This document shows positions 43,521 through 55,439 of a stretch of DNA of 64,000 nucleotides, in pieces. The notes below the pieces were generated by a model that did not search any database, was not told the DNA's origin, and was given only the letters and a program-made list of their open reading frames with translations. Origin of the DNA: Paenibacillus profundus (GTDB lineage: Bacteria; Bacillota; Bacilli; Paenibacillales; Paenibacillaceae). Position numbers and translations under genes: made by a program. The stretch covers positions 1 through 64,000 of the forward strand of contig NZ_JAJNBZ010000024.1 of assembly GCF_021369635.1 (NCBI RefSeq), given 5' to 3'. Positions within the stretch are counted from its first letter, which is position 1; each line of letters begins with the position of its first letter.

Positions 43521-44171
43521 GCACATGACGAGCAAATACCCGTCTGTAACGGTAATTGTAACTTCTTCATTAACAAATTCATTGCTTATTCCAAGTGATT
43601 GGCCGATCTGCAAGGTTGCATTCGTAAGAGGGTATGCGAAGCCTTCCAATGTGATGCCGGTGACAACGCTGCTGAGCGGTAATAAAGAGATGTACGGAAA
43701 GGGCTGGCGCGTCAATGTAAGAGCTGAGTTAGTTATCATAATTAAATTGTGGTCATCTACAATTCGGCAGGCTACTCCGGCGTCAAGAGCTTTGCGCAGC
43801 AGGTGGATATTGGCCAATGTATGATCCAGGCGAGTTCCGGTAACGCCACACAGCGTAATTTGCTCGGGAAGCCACTCAAGTGCGATGTTAAAGGCGAGCT
43901 CCGTGTCCGTGTAATCCTTGTCAACGGCGTCAAAATCGATATATTGTCGACTTTGTTCTCGAATCCATATGCGCTCATTTTCCTGAACGGAGTCAAAATC
44001 GCCTACCGCCAGGTCAGGCTGAATGTGATGTTGAATGAGAAACAGCGCGCCCCGATCGGCGCCGATTACATAGTCGGCCGTCTTAAGCAGAGTTAGCATG
44101 GAATCGCCTAATTGCCCCCCGGCATAAATGATGACATGCGATGGCCGAGGCTCAGGTGTATGTATCAACAT
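43509..44171 (-). CDS. thiN: Thiamine pyrophosphokinase
   Basis: The 220-residue product has the family pattern: VIIYAGGQLGDSML, YVIGADRGALFLI, PDLAVGDFDSV, DFDAVDKDYTDTELAFNIAL, CGVTGTRLDHTLANIHLL and VTGITLEGFAYPL. It makes thiamine diphosphate from thiamine and ATP, the last step toward the ligand of the riboswitch at 36955. It is transcribed alone on the minus strand and no riboswitch is seen in front of it. The usual neighbour rpe/rsgA is absent here. Confidence 0.94.
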   Translation of the reverse strand: MLIHTPEPRPSHVIIYAGGQLGDSMLTLLKTADYVIGADRGALFLIQHHIQPDLAVGDFDSVQENERIWIREQSRQYIDFDAVDKDYTDTELAFNIALEWLPEQITLCGVTGTRLDHTLANIHLLRKALDAGVACRIVDDHNLIMITNSALTLTRQPFPYISLLPLSSVVTGITLEGFAYPLTNATLQIGQSLGISNEFVNEEVTITVTDGYLLVMCSRD

Positions 44172-44407
44172 GTTTCGTACCGTCCTTTTCTAAAAAGCAT
44201 AAATAATGATTCACTATAATCAATACATCGCTTCTAAACATTACAATATTAAGTATAGCGGATTTTTGCAACACCACCAATGACATGATGTCGATTTAAA
44301 TAGAAATTTGCCAAAGGAAGCTGACGTGCCGTAAAGTATAGGTGCGTGTTCAAAAAGGGATTTTAGAATAACCTCTATAAGATATATTGATATAAGGAGG
44401 ATGAAGG

Positions 44408-44893
44408 ATGGTACAAGTGTTGTTCGTCTGTCTAGGAAACATATGCCGTTCACCTATGGCTGAAGCGGTATTACGACAAAAGATTAAAGACAAGGGGTTG
44501 TCTGAACAGCTCGTAGTGGACTCTGCTGGAACCGGAGATTGGCACATCGGGAAACCGCCGCATGAAGGAACCCGCGGTATATTAGATAATCAAGGAATCT
44601 CCTATAGCGGAATGAAGGCAAGACAACTCCATCCGGATGATTTTCAACAATTCACCTATATTGTGTGCATGGATCGCAGTAACGAAAGCAATGTTATGAA
44701 CTGGGAAGGGGCGTCGAGCAAGACATCGACTGTGATCAGATTCATGTCATTGCTACCGGAAGAGAGCGTAGAAGATGTTCCAGATCCGTACCATACAGGA
44801 AATTTCGATGAGGTTTATCGCTTGGTGTCTTCGGGCTGCTCCAAGCTGCTTGAGCGGATTGTACAAGAACAACATTTGCTGACCACAATGTAG
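44408..44893 (+). CDS. Low-molecular-weight protein-tyrosine phosphatase
   Basis: ATG 44408 follows AAGGAGGATGAAGG. The 161-residue product has the catalytic loop VCLGNICRSP (Cys8-x5-Arg14) at the N-terminus, DSAGTGDWHIGKPPH and the general-acid Asp in VPDPYHTGN. This is the complete LMW-PTP set. Bacterial members dephosphorylate protein tyrosine or arginine, or act in capsule control and stress resistance. Bacillus YwlE and YfkJ are relatives; the Thr/Ile in the loop that separates arginine from tyrosine specificity is Ile here (GNICR), which leans to tyrosine. Confidence 0.9.
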   Translation: MVQVLFVCLGNICRSPMAEAVLRQKIKDKGLSEQLVVDSAGTGDWHIGKPPHEGTRGILDNQGISYSGMKARQLHPDDFQQFTYIVCMDRSNESNVMNWEGASSKTSTVIRFMSLLPEESVEDVPDPYHTGNFDEVYRLVSSGCSKLLERIVQEQHLLTTM

Positions 44894-45014
44894 AGGAATG
44901 TAATGGTGCAGCAGTGACATACGTCCTTGTATGCCGCTGCTGCATTTGTTTCAATTGGTATGGAACAATGCTATATGTTTCCATAAGTAGTGCAAGGCAG
45001 ATACATATAACTTA

Positions 45015-45743
45015 TTAGTCTAGGAAAAAACGGAGCGCATCAGGCACATGCTTCTGCCAGAATCCCCATAAGTGCTGGCCTTCATGTTCTGCATACTGAA
45101 TGTGGGCGCCGCGTGCTTCCAGCACTTGTTTCGCATTGCGGTTCAATTCAACGAAGTTGTAGGTGCCAGTGTCGGTCGTGAACTCCGTTTCTTGTAAACC
45201 AACAATCATGAACAGATGAAGCCAAGACAAATCTTTCTCAAGCGACATCAGTTCAAGTGAAGATGGATAGTAGGCGCCAGATAACGAAATGACTTGACGG
45301 AACCGCTCGGGATACATCAGCGCCAGATGCAACGAAACGGTCCCTCCTAGCGAATCTCCGGCTAAGATGACTTCAGTCCAATCCGTGCGGACGGGATAGA
45401 GCTGCTCGATGGCTGGCACAATTTCTTCAGCAAAAGCACGCGTATAGGATTCAAATCGCACCCCGTCTGGAGAATACTCGGATGTGCGCAGTTTTTTGTC
45501 GACTTCGACGCCGACGATAATGAACGGCTCCATGTCATCTTCGATAATGAGCTTGTTGGCATGGGTTGCAATGCGGCCGAAGTTAAAAAAATCTTCGCCA
45601 TCTTGACAGTACACGACAGGATAGCTGAGCACCTCTTGATATCCGGGTGGTAAATAGACGCGAACACGGCGACTCCCGCCTAAATGGTTGCTCGGAATGT
45701 CGTGTTTGACAATGGTACGTTTTAAAATAGAAGAATCCGACAT
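45015..45743 (-). CDS. Alpha/beta-hydrolase esterase, Fes/YbbA-like
   Basis: The 242-residue product follows the putative esterase family (enterochelin-esterase-like): RRVRVYLPPGY, YPVVYCQDGEDFF, FIIVGVE, a nucleophile elbow ILAGDSLGGTVSLH and a C-terminal His in EGQHLWGFW. It lacks a signal peptide and should be cytosolic. Members hydrolyse siderophore esters or other acyl esters. There is no siderophore gene nearby, so the substrate is unknown. The ribosome site GAGGCGGTG stands 6 bases before the ATG. Confidence 0.82.
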   Translation of the reverse strand: MSDSSILKRTIVKHDIPSNHLGGSRRVRVYLPPGYQEVLSYPVVYCQDGEDFFNFGRIATHANKLIIEDDMEPFIIVGVEVDKKLRTSEYSPDGVRFESYTRAFAEEIVPAIEQLYPVRTDWTEVILAGDSLGGTVSLHLALMYPERFRQVISLSGAYYPSSLELMSLEKDLSWLHLFMIVGLQETEFTTDTGTYNFVELNRNAKQVLEARGAHIQYAEHEGQHLWGFWQKHVPDALRFFLD

Positions 45744-47134
<1,391 letters not shown>

Positions 47135-47265
47135 GAACGATTAATATAGCCGGTCCTAAGATGATGTGGCCCGGCAACTTATATATAGAACGAACCATCG
47201 TTAGCTGACGAGGTTGTTCTGATTCCATTCTGGCTCTGCGATAACGGTAAGGAGGAAACAAAGCA

Positions 47266-48243
47266 ATGGCACAAATGAATATGAAAGAAGCGATTCGCGA
47301 CGCAATGCGCGTGGAATTGAAACGAGACCCTAACGTAGTTGTATTTGGGGAAGACGTTGGCCATGTCGGCGGTGTATTCCGTGCAACAGAAGGCTTGCAA
47401 AAAGAATTCGGGGACGAGCGCGTATTTGATACGCCACTGGCAGAATCCGCAATCGGCGGTATGGCAGTTGGTCTGGGCGTTACAGGTTTCCGCCCTGTAG
47501 CTGAAATCCAATTCGTCGGTTTTATCTACGAAGCGCTTGACCAAATGTGCGTGCAAGCAGCGCGCCTGCGTTACCGTTCCGGTGGACGCTACAATGCGCC
47601 AATCGTATTCCGTACACCATTTGGTGGCGGTGTTAAAGCAGCAGAATTGCATACAGATTCCCTGGAAGGTTTGATGATTCAAACTCCGGGTATTAAAGTA
47701 GTAATTCCTTCGAATCCTTATGATGCAAAAGGTTTGCTCATTTCTGCAATTCGGGACAACGATCCAGTATTCTTCATGGAGCACTTGAACCTATATCATG
47801 CATTCCGTGATGAAGTGCCTGAAGATGATTATACGGTAGAGCTTGGCAAAGCTAATGTCGTCCGTGAAGGGAAAGACGTTACAATCTTGGCATACGGCTT
47901 GATGGTTCATACAGCAATGAAAGCAGCTGCTGAACTTGAAAAAGAAGGCGTGCAAGCAGAAGTCATCGACCTTCGCACATTGATGCCGCTCGATATCGAC
48001 ACGATCGTAGAGTCTGTCAAAAAGACAAACCGCGTCATTGTCGTGCAAGAAGCTCAAAAAACTTCCGGTGTGGCTGCAGAAGTGATTGCGCAAATCAACG
48101 AGAAAGCAATTCTGCACCTCGAAGCTCCTGTACTGCGTATCGCTGGTCCGGACACTGTGTATCCATTTGCACAGATTGAAGATCAGTGGTTGCCGAATCC
48201 AGCACGCATCATTGCGGGCGTCAACAAGGTATTGAACTTCTAA
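47266..48243 (+). CDS. pdhB: Pyruvate dehydrogenase E1 beta subunit
   Basis: The 325-residue protein ([74 protein letters not shown]) is a transketolase-like E1 beta subunit with the conserved Glu that activates thiamine diphosphate (GEDVG) and the C-terminal domain [24 protein letters not shown] precedes the ATG by 10 bases. A 131-base spacer with a possible GCCGG/CCGGC hairpin separates it from pdhA, and could tune relative expression. Confidence 0.95.
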   Translation: MAQMNMKEAIRDAMRVELKRDPNVVVFGEDVGHVGGVFRATEGLQKEFGDERVFDTPLAESAIGGMAVGLGVTGFRPVAEIQFVGFIYEALDQMCVQAARLRYRSGGRYNAPIVFRTPFGGGVKAAELHTDSLEGLMIQTPGIKVVIPSNPYDAKGLLISAIRDNDPVFFMEHLNLYHAFRDEVPEDDYTVELGKANVVREGKDVTILAYGLMVHTAMKAAAELEKEGVQAEVIDLRTLMPLDIDTIVESVKKTNRVIVVQEAQKTSGVAAEVIAQINEKAILHLEAPVLRIAGPDTVYPFAQIEDQWLPNPARIIAGVNKVLNF

Positions 48244-48277
48244 GAAGGAACCGAACAGAGAGAAGGAGGTTATTTTT

Positions 48278-49549
48278 GTGGCTAAATTTGAGTATCGCTT
48301 CCCTGAACTAGGGGAAGGGCTGCATGAAGGCGAAATTATTAAAATGCATATTAAACCGGGGGATAAGGTGACTGATGATGATATCATCATGGAAGTCCAG
48401 AACGACAAAGCTGTCGTTGAAGTTCCTTGTCCGGTAAATGGTACGGTATTGGAAGTGCTTGCAAAAGATGGACAAGTGTGCCATATGGGTGAAGTCGTAG
48501 CAGTTATCGACGCAGAAGGCGATATCCCTGAGCAAGCAATGCCAGAAGAAGAAGCGAAGGAAGAAGCGGCTCCAGCACAAGGCGGCGCAGCGGAAGCTCC
48601 TAAAGCAGAAGGTACGGCAGCAGCACCGAATCATGATGTATTGGCTACACCAAGCGTGCGCAAGCTTGCTCGCGACTTGGGCGTAAATATCGGTGAAGTT
48701 TCTGCAACTGGCAAGAACGGCAAGATTACACGCGAAGACGTTGAAGCATTTGCCAACGGCGGCGCTCCAGTGGCTAAGGAAGAAGCAGCAGCACCGAAAG
48801 CGGCTGAAGCGAAATCCGCTCCTGCGGCTGCAGCAGCAAGCCGTGACGCTGATGAAGAGCGTGTACCATTCAAAGGTATCCGTAAAGCTATTTCCAACGC
48901 CATGGTTAAATCGGCATATACAGCTCCACACGTAACGATTATGGACGAAGTTGAAGTGGCAGACCTCGTTGCATTCCGTACGCGTCTGAAACCGATGATG
49001 GAGAAAAAAGGAACTAAAGTAACCTACTTGCCGTTCATCGTGAAAGCACTCGTGGCAGCATGCCGTCAGTTCCCAGCGATGAATGCGATGATTGACGAAG
49101 CAGCTCAAGAGATCGTGTACAAAAAATACTACAACATCGGTATCGCAACAGACACAGACAATGGTCTTATCGTACCGGTTATTAAAGACGCCGATCGTCG
49201 CAGCATCTGGATGATTGCAAACGACATTAAGGATTTGGCGACTCGTGGTCGCGATGGCAAGCTCGGCCCGAACGAATTGAAAGGCAGCACCATCACGATT
49301 ACGAACATCGGTTCCGCGGGCGGTATGTTCTTTACACCAATCATCAACTACCCTGAAGTTGCAATTTTGGGTACAGGACGTATCTCCGAGAAAGCAGTTG
49401 TGAAGAACGGCGAAATCGTAGTGGCGCCAGTAATGGCATTGTCCCTTAGCTTCGACCACCGTCTCATCGATGGCGCAACAGCACAAAACTTTATGAACTA
49501 CATCAAGCAATTGCTCGCTAACCCTGAGCTGCTTGTGATGGAGGTGTAA
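48278..49549 (+). CDS. pdhC: Dihydrolipoamide acetyltransferase E2
   Basis: GTG 48278 follows AAGGAGG. The 423-residue chain has one lipoyl domain (1-80, lipoylated Lys in VQNDKAVVEV, about K43), an Ala/Pro/Glu linker, a peripheral subunit-binding domain (about 125-165, TPSVRKLARDLGVNI and KITREDVEAF), a second Ala-rich linker and the catalytic domain with SFDHRLIDGATAQNF (active-site His). It forms the core of the complex and transfers acetyl to CoA. Only one lipoyl domain is present, as in other Gram-positive E2 chains. Confidence 0.96.
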   Translation: MAKFEYRFPELGEGLHEGEIIKMHIKPGDKVTDDDIIMEVQNDKAVVEVPCPVNGTVLEVLAKDGQVCHMGEVVAVIDAEGDIPEQAMPEEEAKEEAAPAQGGAAEAPKAEGTAAAPNHDVLATPSVRKLARDLGVNIGEVSATGKNGKITREDVEAFANGGAPVAKEEAAAPKAAEAKSAPAAAAASRDADEERVPFKGIRKAISNAMVKSAYTAPHVTIMDEVEVADLVAFRTRLKPMMEKKGTKVTYLPFIVKALVAACRQFPAMNAMIDEAAQEIVYKKYYNIGIATDTDNGLIVPVIKDADRRSIWMIANDIKDLATRGRDGKLGPNELKGSTITITNIGSAGGMFFTPIINYPEVAILGTGRISEKAVVKNGEIVVAPVMALSLSFDHRLIDGATAQNFMNYIKQLLANPELLVMEV

Positions 49550-49554
49550 CCAGA

Positions 49555-50973
49555 ATGGTAGTAGGAGACGCATCTTTGAATATTGACACTTTGGTTATTG
49601 GAGCGGGCCCTGGTGGTTACGTGGCAGCGATTCGCGCTGCCCAGCTCGGCCAAAGCGTGCTTATCGTGGATAAATCCGAACTCGGCGGTGTGTGCTTGAA
49701 CCGTGGTTGTATTCCTTCCAAAGCGCTCATTAGCGCTGCACATCAATACGAAGTTACGCAGCATGCTTCCGAAATCGGGATTACAGCTGAGAACGTGAAG
49801 GTGGACTTCACAAAAGTTCAACAGTTCAAAGGCGGCGTTGTGAAAAAGTTGACCGGCGGCGTTGGCGCACTGTTGAAAGCTAACAAAGTGCAAGTATTCA
49901 ACGGTGAATGCATGTTCATCAACGAGAACGAAGCCCGCGTGTTCAACGATCAAGAAGCACCGCGCTACATGTTCAAGAACTGCATCATTGCAACAGGTTC
50001 CCGTCCGATCGAACTGAAAGCTTTCCCATTCGGCAGCCGCATTCTGTCTTCAACAGAGGCGTTGGAACTGCAAGAAGTGCCTAAATCGATGATCGTTATC
50101 GGCGGCGGTTATATCGGTGCAGAGCTTGGTCAAATGTACTCCAAGTTCGGTACAAAAGTTACAGTTATCGAGGGTGCTGACATGGTATTGCCAGGCTTCG
50201 ATAAAGATATGACACAGCTTGTGTCGAAGAGCATGAAAAAATCGAACGTTGAAATCTTCACGGGCGCGAAAGCAGAAAGTGCAACGCAAACGGATAAAGA
50301 CGTTACGGTGAAATTCACAGTTAAAGGCGAAACGAAAGAAGTTACAGCGGAATACTTGCTCGTAACTGTCGGTCGTCGTCCAAATACGGACGGTGAACTT
50401 GGACTTGACATGATCGGTCTGAAAATGACGGATCGCGGTCTTGTCGAAGTTGACCATCAAGGACGCACTAGCATTCCGCACATCTTCGCAATTGGCGATA
50501 TCGTTGCAGGTCCTGCGCTTGCACACAAAGCTTCTTACGAAGGTAAAGTGGCAGCTGAAGCGATTGCGGGCATGCCGAGCGTCATTGACTACAAATGCAT
50601 TCCTGCGGTCTGCTTCACGGATCCAGAATGCGCAAGCGTCGGTCTGTCCGAATCCGAAGCGAAGGAAAAAGGCCACAAAGTTAAAGCTGGTAAATTCCCT
50701 TACGCTGGTAACGGACGCGCCTTGTCCCTTGGCGGCAGCGTTGACGGCTTCGTGAAAATCGTATCCGATGCGGATACAGGCGTCGTGCTTGGTTCGCAAA
50801 TCGTAGGTCCTGAAGCATCTAACTTGATTGCGGAAATGGGCTTGGCAGTTGAAATGGCTGCAACGGTTGAAGACTTGGCGTTGACCATTCACGCTCACCC
50901 AACATTGGGTGAAATCGTGATGGAGGCTGCTGAGGTTGTTCTTGGCCATCCAATTCACACAGTAGGTAAGTAA
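49555..50973 (+). CDS. pdhD: Dihydrolipoamide dehydrogenase E3
   Basis: The 472-residue flavoprotein has the FAD motif VIGAGPGGYVAAIRAAQLG, the redox disulfide GGVCLNRGCIPSKAL, the NAD motif VIGGGYIGAELGQMYSKFG and the C-terminal active His-Glu in HAHPTLGE. It re-oxidises dihydrolipoyl E2 and makes NADH. It starts 5 bases after pdhC; its ribosome site GGAGG lies in the last codons of pdhC. It may also serve other 2-oxoacid complexes. Confidence 0.96.
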   Translation: MVVGDASLNIDTLVIGAGPGGYVAAIRAAQLGQSVLIVDKSELGGVCLNRGCIPSKALISAAHQYEVTQHASEIGITAENVKVDFTKVQQFKGGVVKKLTGGVGALLKANKVQVFNGECMFINENEARVFNDQEAPRYMFKNCIIATGSRPIELKAFPFGSRILSSTEALELQEVPKSMIVIGGGYIGAELGQMYSKFGTKVTVIEGADMVLPGFDKDMTQLVSKSMKKSNVEIFTGAKAESATQTDKDVTVKFTVKGETKEVTAEYLLVTVGRRPNTDGELGLDMIGLKMTDRGLVEVDHQGRTSIPHIFAIGDIVAGPALAHKASYEGKVAAEAIAGMPSVIDYKCIPAVCFTDPECASVGLSESEAKEKGHKVKAGKFPYAGNGRALSLGGSVDGFVKIVSDADTGVVLGSQIVGPEASNLIAEMGLAVEMAATVEDLALTIHAHPTLGEIVMEAAEVVLGHPIHTVGK

Positions 50974-51030
50974 TTCCTCCTCTCTCTGAGGGTTCTGTTA
51001 CATTCTGTTACGGTTCGATATATTGATATT

Positions 51031-51065
51031 GCCCCTGCAGCATCGTGCTGCAGGGGATTTTTTTG
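51031..51065 (+). terminator. Intrinsic terminator of the pdh operon
   Basis: CCCCTGCAGCA pairs with TGCTGCAGGGG around a TCG loop and is followed by seven T. Confidence 0.95.
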
Positions 51066-51243
51066 TGAATGAAAGCGTGAATGAGCTTGGATTGCATCGC
51101 TTTGCTCCACTCTCCCCGTTATTCAGGAACATGAGGACAGAAGCTTTATTTCTCTCGTATGACCCCGCGACAAAATCGTGATTTTTTACTGCAGCAATGT
51201 TAAACTTAGATGAATCAGAAAGATAGAGAACGGAGTGGATGAA

Positions 51244-52038
51244 ATGAAGGCATATTTGGATTTATTGCAAGACGTCCTGGAACACGGAGTAAAAAAAGAA
51301 GACCGCACAGGAACCGGAACGGTCTCGGTTTTTGGCCGTCAGCTCCGTTTTAATCTGAACGAAGGCTTCCCGCTGGTGACAACGAAGCGTCTGCATCTGA
51401 AATCAATTGTTCATGAACTGCTGTGGTTTATCAGCGGTGACACGAACATCAGCTATTTAAAAGAGAACGGCGTTCGCATCTGGGATGAATGGGCGGATGA
51501 GAATGGCGATTTGGGACCAGTGTACGGTTCGCAATGGCGGAAGTGGGAGACGGCGGATGGCCGCGTCATTGACCAGATTGCGAATGTGATCACACAAATC
51601 AAGACCAATCCAGATTCCCGGCGCCTGCTTGTCTCGGCCTGGAATGTCGGGGAAATCGACAATATGAAGCTGCCGCCTTGTCACTATGCGTTCCAATTCT
51701 ATGTCGCTGATGGAAAATTAAGCTGCATGCTCAATATGCGTTCGGTCGATTGCTTCTTAGGACTTCCGTTCAATATTGCGAGCTATGCGCTGTTGACGTA
51801 TATGGTGGCACAGCAATGCGACCTGGAGGTAGGGGAATTCATATGGTCCGGCGGAGATGTGCACATTTACTCCAATCATCTGGAGCAGGTGAACACGCAG
51901 CTGCAGCGCGAACCGTTCCCGCTGCCGAAGCTTATCATTAAGCGTAAGCCGGAATCGATTTTCGATTACAAATACGAAGACTTTGAATTTGCAGATTATG
52001 AGCATCATCCGACAATCAAAGCGCCGGTAGCGGTATAA
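51244..52038 (+). CDS. thyA: Thymidylate synthase
   Basis: ATG 51244 is preferred to the in-frame GTG at 51235; it follows CGGAG and gives 264 residues, the standard ThyA length. The sequence is canonical: [42 protein letters not shown] (catalytic Cys), [21 protein letters not shown] and [12 protein letters not shown]. It methylates dUMP to dTMP using methylene-tetrahydrofolate and leaves dihydrofolate, which the enzyme encoded next recycles. A 47-base gap to dfrA supports an operon. Confidence 0.97.
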   Translation: MKAYLDLLQDVLEHGVKKEDRTGTGTVSVFGRQLRFNLNEGFPLVTTKRLHLKSIVHELLWFISGDTNISYLKENGVRIWDEWADENGDLGPVYGSQWRKWETADGRVIDQIANVITQIKTNPDSRRLLVSAWNVGEIDNMKLPPCHYAFQFYVADGKLSCMLNMRSVDCFLGLPFNIASYALLTYMVAQQCDLEVGEFIWSGGDVHIYSNHLEQVNTQLQREPFPLPKLIIKRKPESIFDYKYEDFEFADYEHHPTIKAPVAV

Positions 52039-52085
52039 GCGGGACTGCAGGTTGAACGATGAAGCGAGAGGAAGAGTTAATTACG

Positions 52086-52571
52086 ATGTCAATTACGATG
52101 ATCTGGGCAATGGACGAACAACGGCTCATTGGGAAAGATAACGAAATGCCGTGGCATATTCCGAACGATATGGCTTATTTTCGCAAGATGACGCGGGGCA
52201 AGACCGTCGTGATGGGTAGAAAAACATTTGATTCGTTAAGCGGAGCGCTTCCGAATCGACGGAATATTGTCGTCACGCGCAATCAGGCATGGAAGCCCCA
52301 GGACGCGGAAACCGTCCACGATATTCATGATGTGCTGCCGCTCGCTGAGCAGGATGAACTCATGATTATTGGGGGGGCGCAAATATACAAGCAGTTCATG
52401 CCCTATGCGGATAAGCTGCTCATTACACGTATCGACGAGACATTTGACGGGGACGCTTACTTTCCTGAATATGATGAGACGGAGTGGAAGTGTGTGGGTG
52501 AGGAACAGGGAACTGTAGATGATAAAAATAAGTATCGCCACCGTTTTTTGACGTATGTCCGTAATCGTTGA
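52086..52571 (+). CDS. dfrA: Dihydrofolate reductase
   Basis: ATG 52086 gives MSITMIWAMDEQRLIGKDNE, the normal DHFR start; the frame is open from ATG 52059. The 161-residue protein shows MPWHIPNDMAYFRKMT (substrate-binding Asp), VVMGRKTFDSL, LPNRRNIVVTRN and MIIGGAQIYKQFM. It reduces dihydrofolate with NADPH. AGGAAGAG lies about 9 bases upstream. It is paired with thyA, as in many Firmicutes. Confidence 0.95.
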   Translation: MSITMIWAMDEQRLIGKDNEMPWHIPNDMAYFRKMTRGKTVVMGRKTFDSLSGALPNRRNIVVTRNQAWKPQDAETVHDIHDVLPLAEQDELMIIGGAQIYKQFMPYADKLLITRIDETFDGDAYFPEYDETEWKCVGEEQGTVDDKNKYRHRFLTYVRNR

Positions 52572-52743
52572 AGAAGTGTGTTGTGTGCTGAAGTGCAAAT
52601 GATTTGCTCATCACTCCATTGGATTATCCTAACGATTTAGGTACGATAATGTGAAAAAACATGTCGAAGAGTGCAATACGCAGCCTAATATATTGTTGGA
52701 TGAACGTGCAACGTTTTACGGACAGACGGATGGAGGAGAAAGC

Positions 52744-54231
52744 ATGTCAACACCTACTGGATTTATGGAATATCGTCGTCAAATTCCGGCTGACCGCGAT
52801 CCGATGGAACGGTTACAGGACTGGGAAGAATTCCACAAACATATGAATGAAGAGGAGCTGCGCACGCAAGGCGCCCGTTGTATGGACTGCGGCACGCCGT
52901 ATTGCCATACCGGCATTGAAATGCCAGGGGGCACTTCGGGATGTCCAGTCAACAACTTAATTCCGGAATGGAACAGTCTCGTGTTTCGCGGATTGTGGCA
53001 AGAAGCATTGGAACGTCTTCATAAGACGAATAATTTTCCGGAATTTACAGGACGGGTCTGTCCAGCACCATGCGAAGGCTCCTGCACGGTCGGACTTATC
53101 GGCCAGCCTGTTACGATCAAGACGATCGAAGAAGCGATTATCGAACGTGGCTTCGAAGAAGGCTGGGTAAAGCCTGAGCCTCCTGTAATGAGAACCGGTA
53201 AGCGTGTCGCCGTAGTCGGTTCCGGGCCAGCTGGCTTGGCATGTGCGGCACAGCTTAATAAAGCCGGTCACCTCGTCACCGTCTACGAACGTGCCGATCG
53301 GATCGGCGGGCTGCTCACATACGGTATCCCGACGATGAAGCTGGATAAAGGCATCGTTGAGCGTAGGGTACAGCTTCTGGAAGCGGAGGGCGTTACCTTC
53401 ATTACGAATACGGAAATTGGTACCGATATTCCTGGCGCGAAGCTGACAACTGATTATGATGCGGTTGTATTGTGCGGAGGAGCTACGAAGCCGCGTGAAT
53501 TCGTTATAGAAGGCAGTACTTTGCAAGGCATTCATTACGCGATGGATTATTTGAACGGAACGATTAAGAGCTACTTGGATTCCGGACTGGAAGATAACCA
53601 ATATATTACGGCCGCGGGCAAGGATGTCATTGTCATCGGCGGCGGAGATACGGGAACAGACTGTGTGGCGACCGCGCTGCGCCATGGCTGCCGCAGTATT
53701 ACGCAATTCGGTACCCATGCGAAAGCGCCACAAGAACGCGACCCTATCGCGAATCCGTGGCCGCAGTTCCCGAATGTGTATACGCTCGATTATGCGCACG
53801 AGGAAGCGAAGGCGCTATACGGTCAGGACCCGCGTGAGTTCTCTATCATGACGACGAAGTTCGTCGGGGATGAGGAAGGGCGTGTGAAAGAGCTTCACAC
53901 GGTACAAATCGAACGTATAGTGGATGACACCGGCCGCAAAATATATAAGCCGATACCCGGAACGGAACGTGTATTCCCAGCTCAGCTTGTGCTCATCGCA
54001 ATCGGCTTTGACGGGCCGGAGAAGACGCTTGTTGAACAGCTCAGTCTCGAGACGGACCGCCGTTCGAACGTGAAGGCGGCTTATGGCAAGTATGCGACGA
54101 ACGTGGAGCGTGTGTTCGCCGCCGGCGATATGCGCCGTGGACAGAGCTTGGTCGTCTGGGCCATTAATGAAGGCCGTGAAGCGGCGCGCGAGGTTGATCA
54201 TTATCTAATGGGCTCTACCTTGCTGCCTTAG
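52744..54231 (+). CDS. gltD: Glutamate synthase small (beta) subunit
   Basis: ATG 52744 follows GGAGGAGAAAGC and gives 495 residues; the upstream open frame is not protein-like. Residues 1-150 hold the iron-sulfur Cys clusters ([25 protein letters not shown]). The FAD site is [16 protein letters not shown] (about 155-172) and the NADPH site [16 protein letters not shown]. The C-terminus has [22 protein letters not shown]. It passes electrons from NADPH to the large GltA subunit, which makes glutamate. No gltA lies next to it in the window, so the gene stands alone. Confidence 0.93.
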   Translation: MSTPTGFMEYRRQIPADRDPMERLQDWEEFHKHMNEEELRTQGARCMDCGTPYCHTGIEMPGGTSGCPVNNLIPEWNSLVFRGLWQEALERLHKTNNFPEFTGRVCPAPCEGSCTVGLIGQPVTIKTIEEAIIERGFEEGWVKPEPPVMRTGKRVAVVGSGPAGLACAAQLNKAGHLVTVYERADRIGGLLTYGIPTMKLDKGIVERRVQLLEAEGVTFITNTEIGTDIPGAKLTTDYDAVVLCGGATKPREFVIEGSTLQGIHYAMDYLNGTIKSYLDSGLEDNQYITAAGKDVIVIGGGDTGTDCVATALRHGCRSITQFGTHAKAPQERDPIANPWPQFPNVYTLDYAHEEAKALYGQDPREFSIMTTKFVGDEEGRVKELHTVQIERIVDDTGRKIYKPIPGTERVFPAQLVLIAIGFDGPEKTLVEQLSLETDRRSNVKAAYGKYATNVERVFAAGDMRRGQSLVVWAINEGREAAREVDHYLMGSTLLP

Positions 54232-54320
54232 ATGGAGCTTGTTAAGAAACCCAAGTATCCGCTTCCGTCGCTGTTGATTCCAGATCATTATTGGGATGAG
54301 ACGATGCGGGGATGATCGGA

Positions 54321-54355
54321 AGCTGCGCGCCCATGAAGCGCGGCTTCTTATTTTT
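54321..54355. terminator. Terminator after gltD
   Basis: AAGCTGCGCG pairs with CGCGGCTT, with one bulged T, and is followed by a T-rich run on the plus strand. Confidence 0.6.
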
Positions 54356-55439
54356 TTGCCCCTAAATCCTGCAGCATGGCGATAAACTGACTGCAATATT
54401 GTTCAATGGAAAAATGGGCTTTGACATGCTTCTGGGCATTGTCAACAATAGTGTGGCGCAAGGAATCATTGCGCATCAGCTGCAGTGCAAAGTAGACAGC
54501 TTCTTGGATATTGCCGAGCGTGTAATATATTCCGGTGACATGTGGAAGGACAGAGCTGCGGACGCCGCTCGAGTCCGTCGTTAACACCGGACAGCGGCAG
54601 CTCATCGCTTCAAGCACCGCAAAAGGTCCGCCCTCTGATTTGGAGGTGCAGCAATACATGCCTCCAGAGTCGCCAATCATCGAGAAATAATCTGGCATTT
54701 GTCGATTAGGCACATTCGATTGAAGCACCAAATGCTGATTCAGTTGGAGAGTATGGACCATCTGTTCGAACTGCACTCTTTCTTCGGGTGAAGCCAAGTT
54801 GGCATCTTCAAACATCCATAATTGAATCTTCGGATTATGTTGAAGCAAATGATGTCCTATAATTAGAAATTCACGCCAATTTTTATTGTCGCGTTCCTCG
54901 AGTCTGCCGATCCATGCGATGATTGGGAACGGTTTTTTCGGTAATGACCGATATGTGAATGCCTTCGTATCCAGGCAATTGTTGAACTCATATTTACGCA
55001 TATGGGGAAAGAGAGTTGAAAATATGTCGGAAATATAAGGCGTCTTCGGGTTTAGGAGCGCATTGGCATGGGGAAGAAGATGTGGCGCTGCCTTGGTTAA
55101 TTCTTTGTGGGCAGCTCCCATTTCACCGTATCCTTGCACTTCAAAAATAATAAGTCCTTCATATCCGAACTCTCGCAATTTTTGGACAAACTCATAGGCA
55201 GATACGACGATGATGGCCGCGTAGCTTCCTTGGGCGACAATATGCTGTATTTTTTGATCTTCATTCGTAAAAAAAGTAGGGGTGTCATTATAATTTTGCA
55301 TACCCGCACCATGCATGAAATAAAGGCAATGGCATTCGATGCCGCGTTTTTTCAACGCTTGACAGCGCAGTCGGTTCAACGTTTCCATGCCACCGCTAGG
55401 AACAAAAAAAACGAACAATATTTTCATTGCCTTCCTCAT
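54348..55439 (-). CDS. Glycosyltransferase, GT4-like (GT-B fold)
   Basis: The 363-residue product has a GT-B N-terminal half with KILFVFFVPSGGMETLNRL and a C-terminal nucleotide-sugar half with AWIGRLEERDNKNW, LVLQSNVPNRQMPDYF and SEGGPFAVLEAMSCRCPVLTTDS, the GT4 signature region with its Glu. It would transfer a sugar to a cell-surface or spore glycoconjugate. A second start at 55427 is possible. It stands alone, with no polysaccharide cluster, and the acceptor is unknown. The 5' leader is GC-poor and carries no obvious promoter. Confidence 0.85.
   Translation of the reverse strand: MRKAMKILFVFFVPSGGMETLNRLRCQALKKRGIECHCLYFMHGAGMQNYNDTPTFFTNEDQKIQHIVAQGSYAAIIVVSAYEFVQKLREFGYEGLIIFEVQGYGEMGAAHKELTKAAPHLLPHANALLNPKTPYISDIFSTLFPHMRKYEFNNCLDTKAFTYRSLPKKPFPIIAWIGRLEERDNKNWREFLIIGHHLLQHNPKIQLWMFEDANLASPEERVQFEQMVHTLQLNQHLVLQSNVPNRQMPDYFSMIGDSGGMYCCTSKSEGGPFAVLEAMSCRCPVLTTDSSGVRSSVLPHVTGIYYTLGNIQEAVYFALQLMRNDSLRHTIVDNAQKHVKAHFSIEQYCSQFIAMLQDLGAKK

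Noticed and set aside
48308-49573. A 421-codon minus-strand frame opposite pdhC
   Set aside because: Its product is rich in Cys, His and Phe, as expected for the antisense of a codon-biased gene. The plus-strand E2 protein is complete and canonical.
50050-50958. A 302-codon minus-strand frame opposite pdhD
   Set aside because: It is the shadow of a highly expressed gene with complete E3 motifs on the plus strand. It has no ribosome site and an unnatural composition.
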